Below are positions 7,605 to 15,881 of a DNA stretch of 42,491 nt, one piece after another. Origin of the DNA: a virus; the IMG/VR virus record IMGVR_UViG_3300030380_004562, positions 6,834 to 49,324 of that record. One strand, given 5' to 3'. Within the stretch, counting starts at the first letter, position 1, and every line of letters begins with the position of its first letter. The position numbers and the translations under genes were made by a program. The notes beneath the pieces were generated by a model. It searched no databases. It saw nothing but the letters and a program-made list of their open reading frames with translations, and was not told the origin of the DNA.

Positions 7605-10001
7605 ATGAGGAATTTTCCAAATCAAGTTGTTAGTGATGCTGAAAAAATAAGTTATGAGTATGGCCTTAAAGTAGCTGAGGCTATACAAGGTGAGTGGTTT
7701 GATAGAGATCGTAACACTAATAGATACAATAACAATAAAAATAATTTTCATAATTTAAGATTATATGCTAGAGGCGAGCAACCCGTACAAAAGTATAAAG
7801 ACGAATTATCTATAAACGGTGATTTGTCTTATTTAAATTTAGACTGGAAACCAGTTCCTATTGTTTCTAAGTTTGTGGATATAGTTGTTAATGGTATTGC
7901 CGAAAGAACTTATGATGTAAAAGCTTATTCACAAGATCCTTTTGGAGTTAGTAAAAGAACTGAGTACATGAATAGTATAATGTCTGATATGCGTACTAAA
8001 AGCTTGAAGGAAATGGTTAAGCAAAATTTTGATTTAGACTTATTTGAAAATGAACCTTCAATGTTACCAGATTCTCAAGAAGAATTAGATTTACATATGC
8101 AGCTTAATTATAAGCAAGCTGTAGAAATAGCAGAAGAACAAGCTATAAATGTTTTATTAGAAGGTAATAGATACGAGCTTATTAAAAAAAGATTTTATCA
8201 TGATTTAACCGTATTAGGTATTGGTGCTGTTAAAACTAACTTTAATACATCAGAAGGTGTTACCGTTGATTATGTTGATCCCGCTAACTTAGTTTATTCA
8301 CACACTGAGTCGCCTTATTTTGAGGATATATATTATGTTGGTGAAATAAAATCTGTTCCTATTAACGAATTAATAAAACAGTTTCCACATTTATCAGAAG
8401 AAGATTTAAGAGAAATACAACAAAAAGGAAGCTCTGGTTATGGTAAATACGAAAACAACAGATATAGAGAAAAAGATTATGATAAAAACAAAGTAGATGT
8501 TCTTTATTTTAACTATAAAACTTATATGAATGAAGTTTATAAATTAAAAGAAACAGCTACGGGTGCTGAAAAAGCTATTGAAAAAGACGATCAGTTTAAT
8601 CCAGAAGAAAACCAAAACTTTAGTAGAGAATCTAGAAAAATAGAAACATTATATGAAGGAGCTTTAGTGTTAGGAACTAAAAAGCTTTTAAAATGGCAAA
8701 TGGCAAAAAACATGATGCGCCCTAAAAGTGATTTTACTAAAGTTAAAATGAATTACGCTATTGTTGCTCCGCGTATGTATGAAGGTCGTATTGATTCTCT
8801 TGTAAGACGTATTACTGGTTTTGCTGACATGATACAACTAACACATTTAAAGCTACAACAAGTAATGTCGCGTATGGTTCCAGATGGAGTTTATTTAGAC
8901 GCTGATGGTTTAGCTGAAGTTGATTTAGGCAACGGAACAAACTATAATCCACAAGAAGCTTTAAACATGTTCTTCCAAACTGGTTCTGTTATAGGTAGAT
9001 CATTTACAAGTGAAGGTGATATGAACCCGGGTAAAGTGCCAATACAAGAAATACAATCAGGTAGTGGTGGGGCTAAATTACAGTCACTTATAGGTAATTA
9101 TAACTACTACTTACAAATGATAAGAGATGTAACAGGTTTAAACGAAGCTAGAGACGCTTCTGTTCCTGATCCTAAAGCTTTAGTAGGTGTACAAAAATTA
9201 GCAGCTGCAAATTCAAACACAGCAACTAGACATATATTACAAGGAGGTTTACATTTAACTCAAGAAGTTTGCGAGTGTTTGTCACTTAGAATATCTGATA
9301 TTATAGAATACTCACCAACAAAAGAAGCTTTTATACAGCAAATAGGCGCGCATAATGTTGCTACTTTAACTGAAATGTCTGAATTACATTTATATGATTT
9401 TGGTATATTTATACAATTGCAACCAGATGAAGAAGAAAAAGCGTTATTAGAAAACAATATACAAGTCGCGCTTGGTCAACAAAATATAGAACTTGAAGAT
9501 GCTATTGATCTTAGAGAAATAAAAAATATTAAACTTGCTAATCAACTATTAAAGATTAGAAGAAAAAAGAAAATAGATCGTGACCAACAAATTCAACAAG
9601 AGAACATGCAAGCTCAGGCGCAAGCCAATATAGAGCAGCAACGAGCAGCAGCTCAATTTGAACAACAAAAACAAGAGACTGCGGCTAACACAGCTATATC
9701 AATAGCAACAGCAAGAAATCAACTTGAAATAGAAAAGTTATATCAAGAAGCTGAAGTTAAAAAAATGCTAATGGAACAAGAGTTTCAATATAACATGGAA
9801 TTAGCTAAAGCTGAGAGTACTGGAAGAAAAGATGTTGAATCATCAAAAGAAGATCGTAAAGACGAAAGAACAAAGATACAAGCTACACAACAAAGTGAAA
9901 TGATTGAGCAAAGAAAAAGTGGTGCGCCACCTAAAAACTTTGAGTCATCAGGTAATGATGTAATGGGTGGTATTGATATGTCAAACTTTGGTCCTAGATA
10001 A
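7605..10001 (+). CDS. portal protein
   Basis: This 798-residue protein directly follows the large terminase and shows portal features. It has an N-terminal helical region with WKPVPIVSKFVDIVVNGIAERTYDVKAYS (in outline), a wing region, and then a long helical stem and clip containing GRIDSLVRRITGFADMIQLTHLKLQQVMSRM. Next comes the DVTGLNEARDASVPDPKALVGVQKLA segment common to portals of this type. The C-terminal 150 or so residues are a Gln/Glu/Ala-rich coiled coil (QQENMQAQAQANIEQQRAAAQFEQQK in outline), probably the barrel inside the capsid. The dodecamer would form the DNA entry vertex and bind the terminase and ring proteins. Length fits portals of large short-tailed phages. Confidence 0.88.
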   Translation: MRNFPNQVVSDAEKISYEYGLKVAEAIQGEWFDRDRNTNRYNNNKNNFHNLRLYARGEQPVQKYKDELSINGDLSYLNLDWKPVPIVSKFVDIVVNGIAERTYDVKAYSQDPFGVSKRTEYMNSIMSDMRTKSLKEMVKQNFDLDLFENEPSMLPDSQEELDLHMQLNYKQAVEIAEEQAINVLLEGNRYELIKKRFYHDLTVLGIGAVKTNFNTSEGVTVDYVDPANLVYSHTESPYFEDIYYVGEIKSVPINELIKQFPHLSEEDLREIQQKGSSGYGKYENNRYREKDYDKNKVDVLYFNYKTYMNEVYKLKETATGAEKAIEKDDQFNPEENQNFSRESRKIETLYEGALVLGTKKLLKWQMAKNMMRPKSDFTKVKMNYAIVAPRMYEGRIDSLVRRITGFADMIQLTHLKLQQVMSRMVPDGVYLDADGLAEVDLGNGTNYNPQEALNMFFQTGSVIGRSFTSEGDMNPGKVPIQEIQSGSGGAKLQSLIGNYNYYLQMIRDVTGLNEARDASVPDPKALVGVQKLAAANSNTATRHILQGGLHLTQEVCECLSLRISDIIEYSPTKEAFIQQIGAHNVATLTEMSELHLYDFGIFIQLQPDEEEKALLENNIQVALGQQNIELEDAIDLREIKNIKLANQLLKIRRKKKIDRDQQIQQENMQAQAQANIEQQRAAAQFEQQKQETAANTAISIATARNQLEIEKLYQEAEVKKMLMEQEFQYNMELAKAESTGRKDVESSKEDRKDERTKIQATQQSEMIEQRKSGAPPKNFESSGNDVMGGIDMSNFGPR

Positions 10002-10006
10002 ATTTA

Positions 10007-10028
10007 TTAACTATTATTATATTATATT
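10007..10028 (+). promoter_or_regulatory. candidate late promoter/leader, TTAACTAT + AT-rich
   Basis: The 27-base gap between portal and scaffold genes contains TTAACTATTATTATATT running up to the start codon. A similar (G/T)TAACTA element occurs in the gaps before 13754, 25246 and 35911. It may be a promoter or a translation-enhancing leader. The evidence is only this recurrence at gene borders in an AT-rich genome. Confidence 0.25.
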
Positions 10029-11267
10029 ATGGCAGAAAAAGAAAAGCCAGTGGCAGATAATGAAACTGGCAAAATAAAAGTAAAAGCAAAAAAAGAAAAA
10101 CAACCAGATAGTAATGAAACAAAAGGAAATGTTACTAAGGTTAAAGAAACAATGAAAATGAAACCAGAGGTTGTAGGAGAAACTATGACCAAGGTTGATT
10201 TAGATAAACCAGTAAACCAAGAAAAAAATGAACAACCAGAAGAAACTAAAGAAGACAACGTTAACGATAGCGGAGTGGTTACAGAGCTTGAAAATGCCGA
10301 GTCCGCACAAGAACAAGAAGAAGTACAACAGGAAACAGAAACACAAGAAACACCAGTATTAGAAGAAGTTACTAAAGAAGAGCTTGTTGAAAATACAGTT
10401 GAAGAAGTACAAGAAGCTATAGTTAAAGCAGAAGAAACTGGACAACCTTTACCTGAAAACGTACAAAAGTTAGTTGACTTTATACAAGAAACAGGAGGTG
10501 ACATAAACGATTATGTTACTTTAAATCAAGATTATTCTAATATGGATAATCAAACTTTATTATACGAGTACTATAAACAAACAAAACCGCATCTTTCAAG
10601 TGATGAAATAGACTTTATAATGGAAGATCAATTTGCTTACAATGAAGAAGACGATACTGAAAAAGAAATAAAAAGAAAAAAATTAGCTATGAAGGAGCAG
10701 GTTGCTTCTGCAAAGCAACACTTGGAGAGTGTAAAATCCAAATACTACGAAAATATTAAAGCCGGAAGCAAATTAACTAAAGAACAGCAAAAGGCAATTG
10801 ATTTTTTCAATAGGTATAACGAAGAATCAGAGTTCAATAAAAAACAAGTTAGTGTTTTTGAAAACAAAACAAATCAAGTTTTTAACGACAAGTTCAAAGG
10901 TTTTGAATATAATGTTGGTGATAAAAAATTTAGATTTAACGTTAAAGATACTGGCAAAATAAAAGAAACTCAAAGCGACATTAATAACTTTATCAAAAAG
11001 TTTTTGAACAAAGAAAATTCAATGGAAGATGCTGCGGGTTATCACAAGGGGCTATTTACAGCTATGAACCCAGATCAAATTGCAAATCATTTTTACGAAC
11101 AAGGCAAGGCTGATGCGTTAAAAGAAAGCATTGCTAAATCTAAAAATGTAAGCATGGATCCTAGACAATCGCATAGCGATAATGTTAATACTAGCGGGTT
11201 TACAGCTAGAGTGCTCAATGATGATGGACCTGATTTTAAGTTTAAAATTAAAAACAAAAATAAATAA
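10029..11267 (+). CDS. scaffold / head assembly protein
   Basis: This 412-residue, highly charged protein lies between portal and major capsid genes, the standard scaffold position. The first 140 residues or so are low-complexity Glu/Lys/Val/Thr and probably disordered. The middle (about 145-290) is helical, including KRKKLAMKEQVASAKQHLESVKSKYYENIKAGSKLTKEQQKAIDFF in outline. The C-terminus ends in a basic KFKIKNKNK tail, which could bind the capsid protein as scaffold tails do. There is no protease motif, so it probably does not cleave itself. A preceding AT-rich leader may boost expression. Confidence 0.7.
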   Translation: MAEKEKPVADNETGKIKVKAKKEKQPDSNETKGNVTKVKETMKMKPEVVGETMTKVDLDKPVNQEKNEQPEETKEDNVNDSGVVTELENAESAQEQEEVQQETETQETPVLEEVTKEELVENTVEEVQEAIVKAEETGQPLPENVQKLVDFIQETGGDINDYVTLNQDYSNMDNQTLLYEYYKQTKPHLSSDEIDFIMEDQFAYNEEDDTEKEIKRKKLAMKEQVASAKQHLESVKSKYYENIKAGSKLTKEQQKAIDFFNRYNEESEFNKKQVSVFENKTNQVFNDKFKGFEYNVGDKKFRFNVKDTGKIKETQSDINNFIKKFLNKENSMEDAAGYHKGLFTAMNPDQIANHFYEQGKADALKESIAKSKNVSMDPRQSHSDNVNTSGFTARVLNDDGPDFKFKIKNKNK

Positions 11268-11288
11268 CAAATTTAAAATTTAAAAATT

Positions 11289-12794
11289 ATGGCAATTACA
11301 GGTGGAAATAATTTGAATAGTGTTCCTGCTTCAAATAAGCAAACACTAAACACAAATTACTTGGATTTTGCAGGTGCTGGTAATGACTGGGCACAGCAAT
11401 ATCTACCAGACCTAATGGAGAAAGAAGCAGAGGTATTTGGTCCTAGGACTATTTCAGGTTTCTTATCACAAGTTGGGGCTGAAGAATCTATGACGGCTGA
11501 TCAAGTTATTTGGTCTGAGCAGTCAAGATTACATTTATCATATACAGCAACTGTTGACGCTGATGGTGATACAAATGGTACGTTAGCAATTACTGCTGAT
11601 ATCGATGGTGATACTACTGTTGGTTCTACAACTAGCAGAACTCACGGTATTAGAGTTAATGATATAGTATTAATAGCACAATCTGGCGCTGTTGTTAAAG
11701 CGTTAGTTGTTGAAACTCCAGACTCAAATGTTGTTTCAGTTGAGCCTTATGCAGAAGCAACTTTAGCTGCTGCTGGTCTTTCTGACGGAGCTTCTACTGT
11801 ATTAGTTATCGGTTCTGAGTACGGCAAAGGAGCTTCTTATGCTGATGAGACTGGTACTTTTAAGTCTGAGTCAAGAGGTGCTAACGAGCCAGCTTTCAAA
11901 AGCTTTACTAACAAACCAGTTATAATGAAAGATTACTACGAGATATCAGGTTCTGATACAGCTAGAATCGGTTGGGTTGAAGTTGCTTCTGAAGGAGGTC
12001 AATCAGGTTACTTATGGTACTTAAAAGCTGAAGCTGATACAAGAGCTCGTTTCAACGATTACTTAGAAATGACCATGTTAGAAGCTGAAAAAACAGTTGC
12101 TAACTCTATTATTGGTTTTGGTGCTAATAGTGCTGTTAGAGGTTCTGCTGACGCGGGCGCAGGTGGTGCTGGTACTGAAGGTTTATTTGCTGCTATCGAA
12201 GATAGAGGTAACGTAACTTCTGGTGTTACTGGTGTTAATCCTGCTACTGATTTAGCTGAGTTCGACGCAATACTTGCTGAGTTTGATAAGCAAGGTGCTA
12301 TTGAAGAAAACATGATGTTTGTTAACAGAAGCACTTCGTTAGCAATGGATGATATGTTAGCTTCTATGAACTCTTACGGAGCTGGTGGTACTTCTTACGG
12401 AGTGTTTGATAACTCTGAAGACATGGCTTTAAATTTAGGTTTCTCAGGATTTAGAAGAGGTTCTTATGACTTTTACAAGTCTGACTTTAGATACTTAAAT
12501 GACAAAGCTACAAGAGGTGGTATTAATGATGCTGCTGGTAGCGCTGCTATCCGTGGGGTTATAGTTCCAGCTGGTACTTCTACAGTTTATGACCAAATGT
12601 TAGGTAAAAATCTTAAACGTCCTTTCTTACATGTAAGATATAGAGCTTCACAAACTGATGACCGAAAAATGAAAACTTGGGTTACTGGTTCTGTTGGCGC
12701 TGCTACATCTGCATTAGATGCAATGCAAATTCATATGTTATCTGAAAGATGTTTAGTTGTACAAGGTGCTAATAACTTTATGTTAATGAAGTAA
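11289..12794 (+). CDS. major capsid protein
   Basis: This 501-residue protein follows the scaffold and is assigned as the major capsid protein. It has an N-arm region (SNKQTLNTNYLDFAGAGNDW, then PDLMEKEAEVFGPRTISGFLSQVGAEE). A Thr/Asp/Val-rich beta insertion follows at about residues 80-170. A long spine helix includes YLKAEADTRARFNDYLEMTMLEAEK. The C-terminal part has GFSGFRRGSYDFYKSDFRYLND and a final PFLHVRYRASQTDDRKMKTWVTGSVGAA. An HK97-type fold is expected for tailed phages. Codon use is visibly skewed to GCT, GGT and TCT compared with neighbours, consistent with very high expression. A hairpin terminator follows directly. Confidence 0.85.
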   Translation: MAITGGNNLNSVPASNKQTLNTNYLDFAGAGNDWAQQYLPDLMEKEAEVFGPRTISGFLSQVGAEESMTADQVIWSEQSRLHLSYTATVDADGDTNGTLAITADIDGDTTVGSTTSRTHGIRVNDIVLIAQSGAVVKALVVETPDSNVVSVEPYAEATLAAAGLSDGASTVLVIGSEYGKGASYADETGTFKSESRGANEPAFKSFTNKPVIMKDYYEISGSDTARIGWVEVASEGGQSGYLWYLKAEADTRARFNDYLEMTMLEAEKTVANSIIGFGANSAVRGSADAGAGGAGTEGLFAAIEDRGNVTSGVTGVNPATDLAEFDAILAEFDKQGAIEENMMFVNRSTSLAMDDMLASMNSYGAGGTSYGVFDNSEDMALNLGFSGFRRGSYDFYKSDFRYLNDKATRGGINDAAGSAAIRGVIVPAGTSTVYDQMLGKNLKRPFLHVRYRASQTDDRKMKTWVTGSVGAATSALDAMQIHMLSERCLVVQGANNFMLMK

Positions 12795-12808
12795 GCATTT
12801 ATATTTTT

Positions 12809-12852
12809 AAAGAGGGTGGAGCTTAGTCTCCACTCCCTTTATTTTTTATTAA
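12809..12852 (+). terminator. rho-independent terminator behind the capsid gene
   Basis: Bases 12809-12840 form a stem of about 13 pairs, with AAAGAGGGTGGAG opposite CTCCACTCCCTTT around a CTTAGT loop; there is one G-T pair and one A-C mismatch. A T-rich run (ATTTTTTATTAATTTT) follows. This is a textbook intrinsic terminator. It would limit transcription past the capsid gene and so raise capsid relative to neck mRNA. Confidence 0.8.
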
Positions 12853-12871
12853 TTTTATTATATATTATATT

Positions 12872-13696
12872 ATGGCAAAGAAAAAAGAAACAATTATAGA
12901 CAAAGCAAAAAGTGCTTTTGGTCTAGAAGAACAACAGGTTGTTGATCAACCAAGAGAAAGAATAAAACCTTTTCAAGAGTGGGAAATAAAAGATAGATTA
13001 TATTTATTAAAAGGTGGTAAAAAACCATTATCAAGATCAATTAAATCTTCTGATATATATTATTTTGACAAAGAATTAGGTTATGAAAGAGAACTTAAGT
13101 ATTGTCAAAATCAAAAAACACCGTTTGTAGATGAAATGAAAGGTGATCAAAGATTAGAACATATTGTGTTTAGGTCTGGTAGTTTGTTTGTACCAAAAGA
13201 AAAAACAGTTTTACAAAAATTATTAAGCCTTTATCACCCACATAGAGAAAGTATGTATGAAGAATATAAACCTGCTGCTATAGCCGCTGATGAAATAGAT
13301 GTTTTAGAAATGCAAGTTGACGCGTTAACAGCTGCTAGAAGTGTTGACATTGATTTAGCAGAAGCTATTATGCGTGTTGAGGTTGGCTCTAAGGTGTCAG
13401 AGTTAAGTTCTAAAGAGCTTAGAAGAGATTTATTAGTATTTGCTCGAAATAATCCTAAACTATTCTTAGAACTTGCGGATGATGAAAACGTAATGTTAAG
13501 AAATTTTGGTATTAAAGCTGTTGAGGCTGGTATATTAAGATTGTCTTCTGATCAAAGAAACTTTTTATGGGGTTCTAACGGAAGAAAATTAATGGTTATA
13601 CCATTTGACGAGCATCCATATACTGCTCTAGCGCATTGGTTTAAAACTGATGAAGGTATGGAAATATATTCAAATATAGAAAAAAGATTAAACTAA
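12872..13696 (+). CDS. virion-associated protein of unknown role (neck/head region)
   Basis: This 274-residue protein sits alone between two hairpins, after the capsid gene. It has a basic N-terminus (MAKKKETIIDKAKSAFGLEE) and a central mixed region (EWEIKDRLYLLKGGKKPLSRSIKSSDIYYFD in outline). A conserved-looking helical core, EIDVLEMQVDALTAARSVDIDLAEAIM, precedes the C-terminal ALAHWFKTDEGMEIY. No enzymatic motif is visible. Its position suggests a head-completion, decoration or internal virion role, but I do not recognise the family with confidence. Confidence 0.65.
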   Translation: MAKKKETIIDKAKSAFGLEEQQVVDQPRERIKPFQEWEIKDRLYLLKGGKKPLSRSIKSSDIYYFDKELGYERELKYCQNQKTPFVDEMKGDQRLEHIVFRSGSLFVPKEKTVLQKLLSLYHPHRESMYEEYKPAAIAADEIDVLEMQVDALTAARSVDIDLAEAIMRVEVGSKVSELSSKELRRDLLVFARNNPKLFLELADDENVMLRNFGIKAVEAGILRLSSDQRNFLWGSNGRKLMVIPFDEHPYTALAHWFKTDEGMEIYSNIEKRLN

Positions 13697-13702
13697 TCAA
13701 AC

Positions 13703-13739
13703 TGTAGAGCGGTCGCCCTACGGGGCGATCGTAACTACA
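13703..13739 (+). terminator. strong GC-rich hairpin with TACG tetraloop
   Basis: TGTAG (13703-13707) pairs with CTACA (13735-13739). Inside, a ten-pair helix GCGGTCGCCC/GGGCGATCGT (two G-T wobbles) closes a TACG loop, a C(UACG)G loop of the very stable UNCG class. The inner helix is an island of G+C in an AT-rich genome. No T-run follows on the + strand, so it may be a processing or 3'-end stabilising hairpin, or a pause site, rather than a classical terminator. Confidence 0.6.
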
Positions 13740-13753
13740 AATAAAAATAAATT
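13730..13753 (+). promoter_or_regulatory. candidate leader element CGTAACTACAAATAAAA
   Basis: The bases between the GC-rich hairpin and the start at 13754 read CGTAACTACAAATAAAAA followed by TAAATT. The GTAACTA core recurs before 25246 and 35911, and as TTAACTA before 10029. Part of it overlaps the 3' arm of the hairpin. It could be a promoter core or an A-rich translation enhancer of the Bacteroidota type. Support is limited to this recurrence. Confidence 0.2.
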
Positions 13754-14503
13754 ATGCCAGTAAGTATAGACACAGTATATCAAAGAGTTCAAACTCTTGC
13801 AAACAAAGAACAAAGAGGATATATAACACCTCAAGAATTTAACTTATTAGCTAATCAAGCTCAGATGGAAATATTTGAGCAATACTTCTACGATATAAAA
13901 AATCAAAACAAACTTCCAGGTAATGCAGAAGAATATTCTGACAATTTAGATACTCTATATGAAAAAATAGGTGAGTTCGAAGTGAATCAAGATAATACTT
14001 GGATGCTTACTAATATGCCTGTTACAGGTAATAATATTAGCTTGAGTGTTCCTTGGAATCAAATATATAAAATAGGAACTATTTTTGTAAATAGAAACGT
14101 TGCTGACTTATTAAAACCAAGAGATTTTAATTTAGCATTACAAGGGCCATTAACAGCACCAACAATAACAAGGCCATTAGCTACTTTAAGAGCGACTGGT
14201 GTTGATGTTTGTATAGGCGTTGACAATAATGGCGATGGTATATTTGCTACGCCAGCAGATGATTTAAACATGTCTATTAGCTATATAATGAGACCACCTC
14301 AAGTTCAATGGGCTTATGTTATTGTAAACGATAAAGCTTTGTATAACGATAATATAGCTGTAAACTTTGAATTACACTCTTCAGAAGAAACTGAATTAGT
14401 TTATAAAATATTAAAACTTACAGGTGTAAATTTAAAAGCACCTGAAGTAGTACAAGTTGGCCAAACTTTAGAGCAAACTCAAATACAACAAGAAAAAAAA
14501 TAA
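13754..14503 (+). CDS. putative neck / ring (adaptor) protein 1
   Basis: This 249-residue protein begins with a helical segment (IDTVYQRVQTLANKEQRGYITPQEFNLLANQAQMEIFEQYF in outline). Next is a beta region containing SVPWNQIYKIGTIFVN, and near the C-terminus FELHSSEETELVYKILKLTGVNLKAPE. It ends in a Gln-rich tail. This layout, together with its position just before another neck protein and the muzzle, matches the small portal-adjacent ring proteins of crAss-like and T7-like podoviruses. Those seal the portal and connect it to the nozzle. The assignment is by architecture and context, with no catalytic feature expected. Confidence 0.6.
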   Translation: MPVSIDTVYQRVQTLANKEQRGYITPQEFNLLANQAQMEIFEQYFYDIKNQNKLPGNAEEYSDNLDTLYEKIGEFEVNQDNTWMLTNMPVTGNNISLSVPWNQIYKIGTIFVNRNVADLLKPRDFNLALQGPLTAPTITRPLATLRATGVDVCIGVDNNGDGIFATPADDLNMSISYIMRPPQVQWAYVIVNDKALYNDNIAVNFELHSSEETELVYKILKLTGVNLKAPEVVQVGQTLEQTQIQQEKK

Positions 14504-14507
14504 ATAA

Positions 14508-15878
14508 ATGGCATTAATAAATCAAACACCACAAGCTTATTACAATGGAAGTGATTATGGTAATTATCAGTTTGTTTCTTTAGCTGATATAATAAATCAA
14601 TTTATGTTAGTTTATGTAGGTGAAGACAAATTAATATCAAAAGCAAAAAGAGTTGATGTTGTCTTTCACGCACAACGTGCTTTAGCTGAATTATCTTTTG
14701 ATACATTAAAATCTTTTAAATCACAAGAATTAACTTTACCACCAAGTCTACAAGTAAAACTTCCACAAGACTATGTAAATTACACAGATATTTTTTGGGT
14801 TGATTCTGCTGGAATTAAACATCCTATATATCCCACTAGACATACGCAAAACCCTGTTGAAGCACCTTTGCAAGACGGTAATGGTGAGTTTAAACTAGAA
14901 AAAACTGGTACCACTACTAGTGGAAGTAATAGTATAGTAATGTCAGAAAGAGTTGAAAATATATTACCAGGCATGCTTGTTACAGGTTTGTACATACCAG
15001 GATATTTAACTGGTGACAAAATGGTTGTAGAATCTGTTTTACACTCTACCTCAGCTACTACTATTACAGTAGTTAACGCGGCTGGTGCTGGTGTAAACTC
15101 TACACAGTCAGGTGTAATTTTATTACAGTTTGAAAATGCAGAAACAACAGTAACAACAGTTGGCTCTTTAATACTACCTGACAACGCGACTCATGTAGTA
15201 GATAACTTAGACTGGAACACTACAGATTATAAAATATCAGCGGACGCGGCTTCTGACATAGCGTCACTAGAAGTTGGTATGTTAGTTTATCACCAACGAT
15301 TTGCAATTGGAACAAAAATAGTTGCTATTGACGGTGCAACTATATTTGTTGATAACGTGCCTACTATATCAGTAAACCCTAACTCCGAGCAAGTAGTTTT
15401 TGTTGATCCAAACAAAGATACTAAAACTTGGAGTAAATATAAAAGTTCAAATCCAAGCGAACATGAAGAATATAACTATGATTATGATGACGAGGTTCTT
15501 AACGCTAATTTAGGTGGTAGATATGGTTTAGATCCTACTATATCTCAAGTTAACGGTAGCTTTTATATTGACGAAGTTAGAGGTTTAATACACTTTAGCT
15601 CTAATTTAGGTAGTCAATGTATAGTTTTAGATTATATTAGCGACGGTTTAGGAACTGAAGATGAAATGCAAGTACACAAGTTTGCTGAAGAAGCTATGTA
15701 CAGATATTTATTACACGCTATTGCTTCTGGTAAAATTAATACACCAGAGTACATGGTACAAAGACTTAAAAAAGAAAAATTTGCAGCTATTAGAAATGCA
15801 AAATTAAGATTATCAAATTTAAAACTAGAAGAATTAACTCAAGTACTTAGAGGTAAGTCTAAGTGGATAAAACACTAG
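14508..15878 (+). CDS. putative tail tubular A-like ring protein with inserted beta domains
   Basis: This 456-residue protein has a helical start (SLADIINQFMLVYVGEDKLISKAKRVDVVFHAQRALAELSFDTLKS in outline) followed by PPSLQVKLPQDYVNYTDIFWVD. Its end, HKFAEEAMYRYLLHAIASGKI then FAAIRNAKLRLSNLKLEELTQVLRG, is like gp11/tubular A adaptors. The middle (about 125-300) is an insertion of one or two Thr/Val/Gly-rich beta units with NILPGMLVTGLYIPGYLTGDKMVVESV and LEVGMLVYHQRFAIGTKIVAIDG, a mobile domain also visible in the protein at 23441. It lies three bases before the muzzle gene, as expected of a tail ring protein contacting the nozzle. Confidence 0.65.
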   Translation: MALINQTPQAYYNGSDYGNYQFVSLADIINQFMLVYVGEDKLISKAKRVDVVFHAQRALAELSFDTLKSFKSQELTLPPSLQVKLPQDYVNYTDIFWVDSAGIKHPIYPTRHTQNPVEAPLQDGNGEFKLEKTGTTTSGSNSIVMSERVENILPGMLVTGLYIPGYLTGDKMVVESVLHSTSATTITVVNAAGAGVNSTQSGVILLQFENAETTVTTVGSLILPDNATHVVDNLDWNTTDYKISADAASDIASLEVGMLVYHQRFAIGTKIVAIDGATIFVDNVPTISVNPNSEQVVFVDPNKDTKTWSKYKSSNPSEHEEYNYDYDDEVLNANLGGRYGLDPTISQVNGSFYIDEVRGLIHFSSNLGSQCIVLDYISDGLGTEDEMQVHKFAEEAMYRYLLHAIASGKINTPEYMVQRLKKEKFAAIRNAKLRLSNLKLEELTQVLRGKSKWIKH

Positions 15879-15881
15879 TAT

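Noticed and set aside
10022-10504. 160-codon minus-strand open frame opposite the scaffold gene
   Set aside because: Ser/Cys/Thr-rich shadow of a Glu/Lys/Thr-rich coding region on the + strand; no start context and no recognisable domain.
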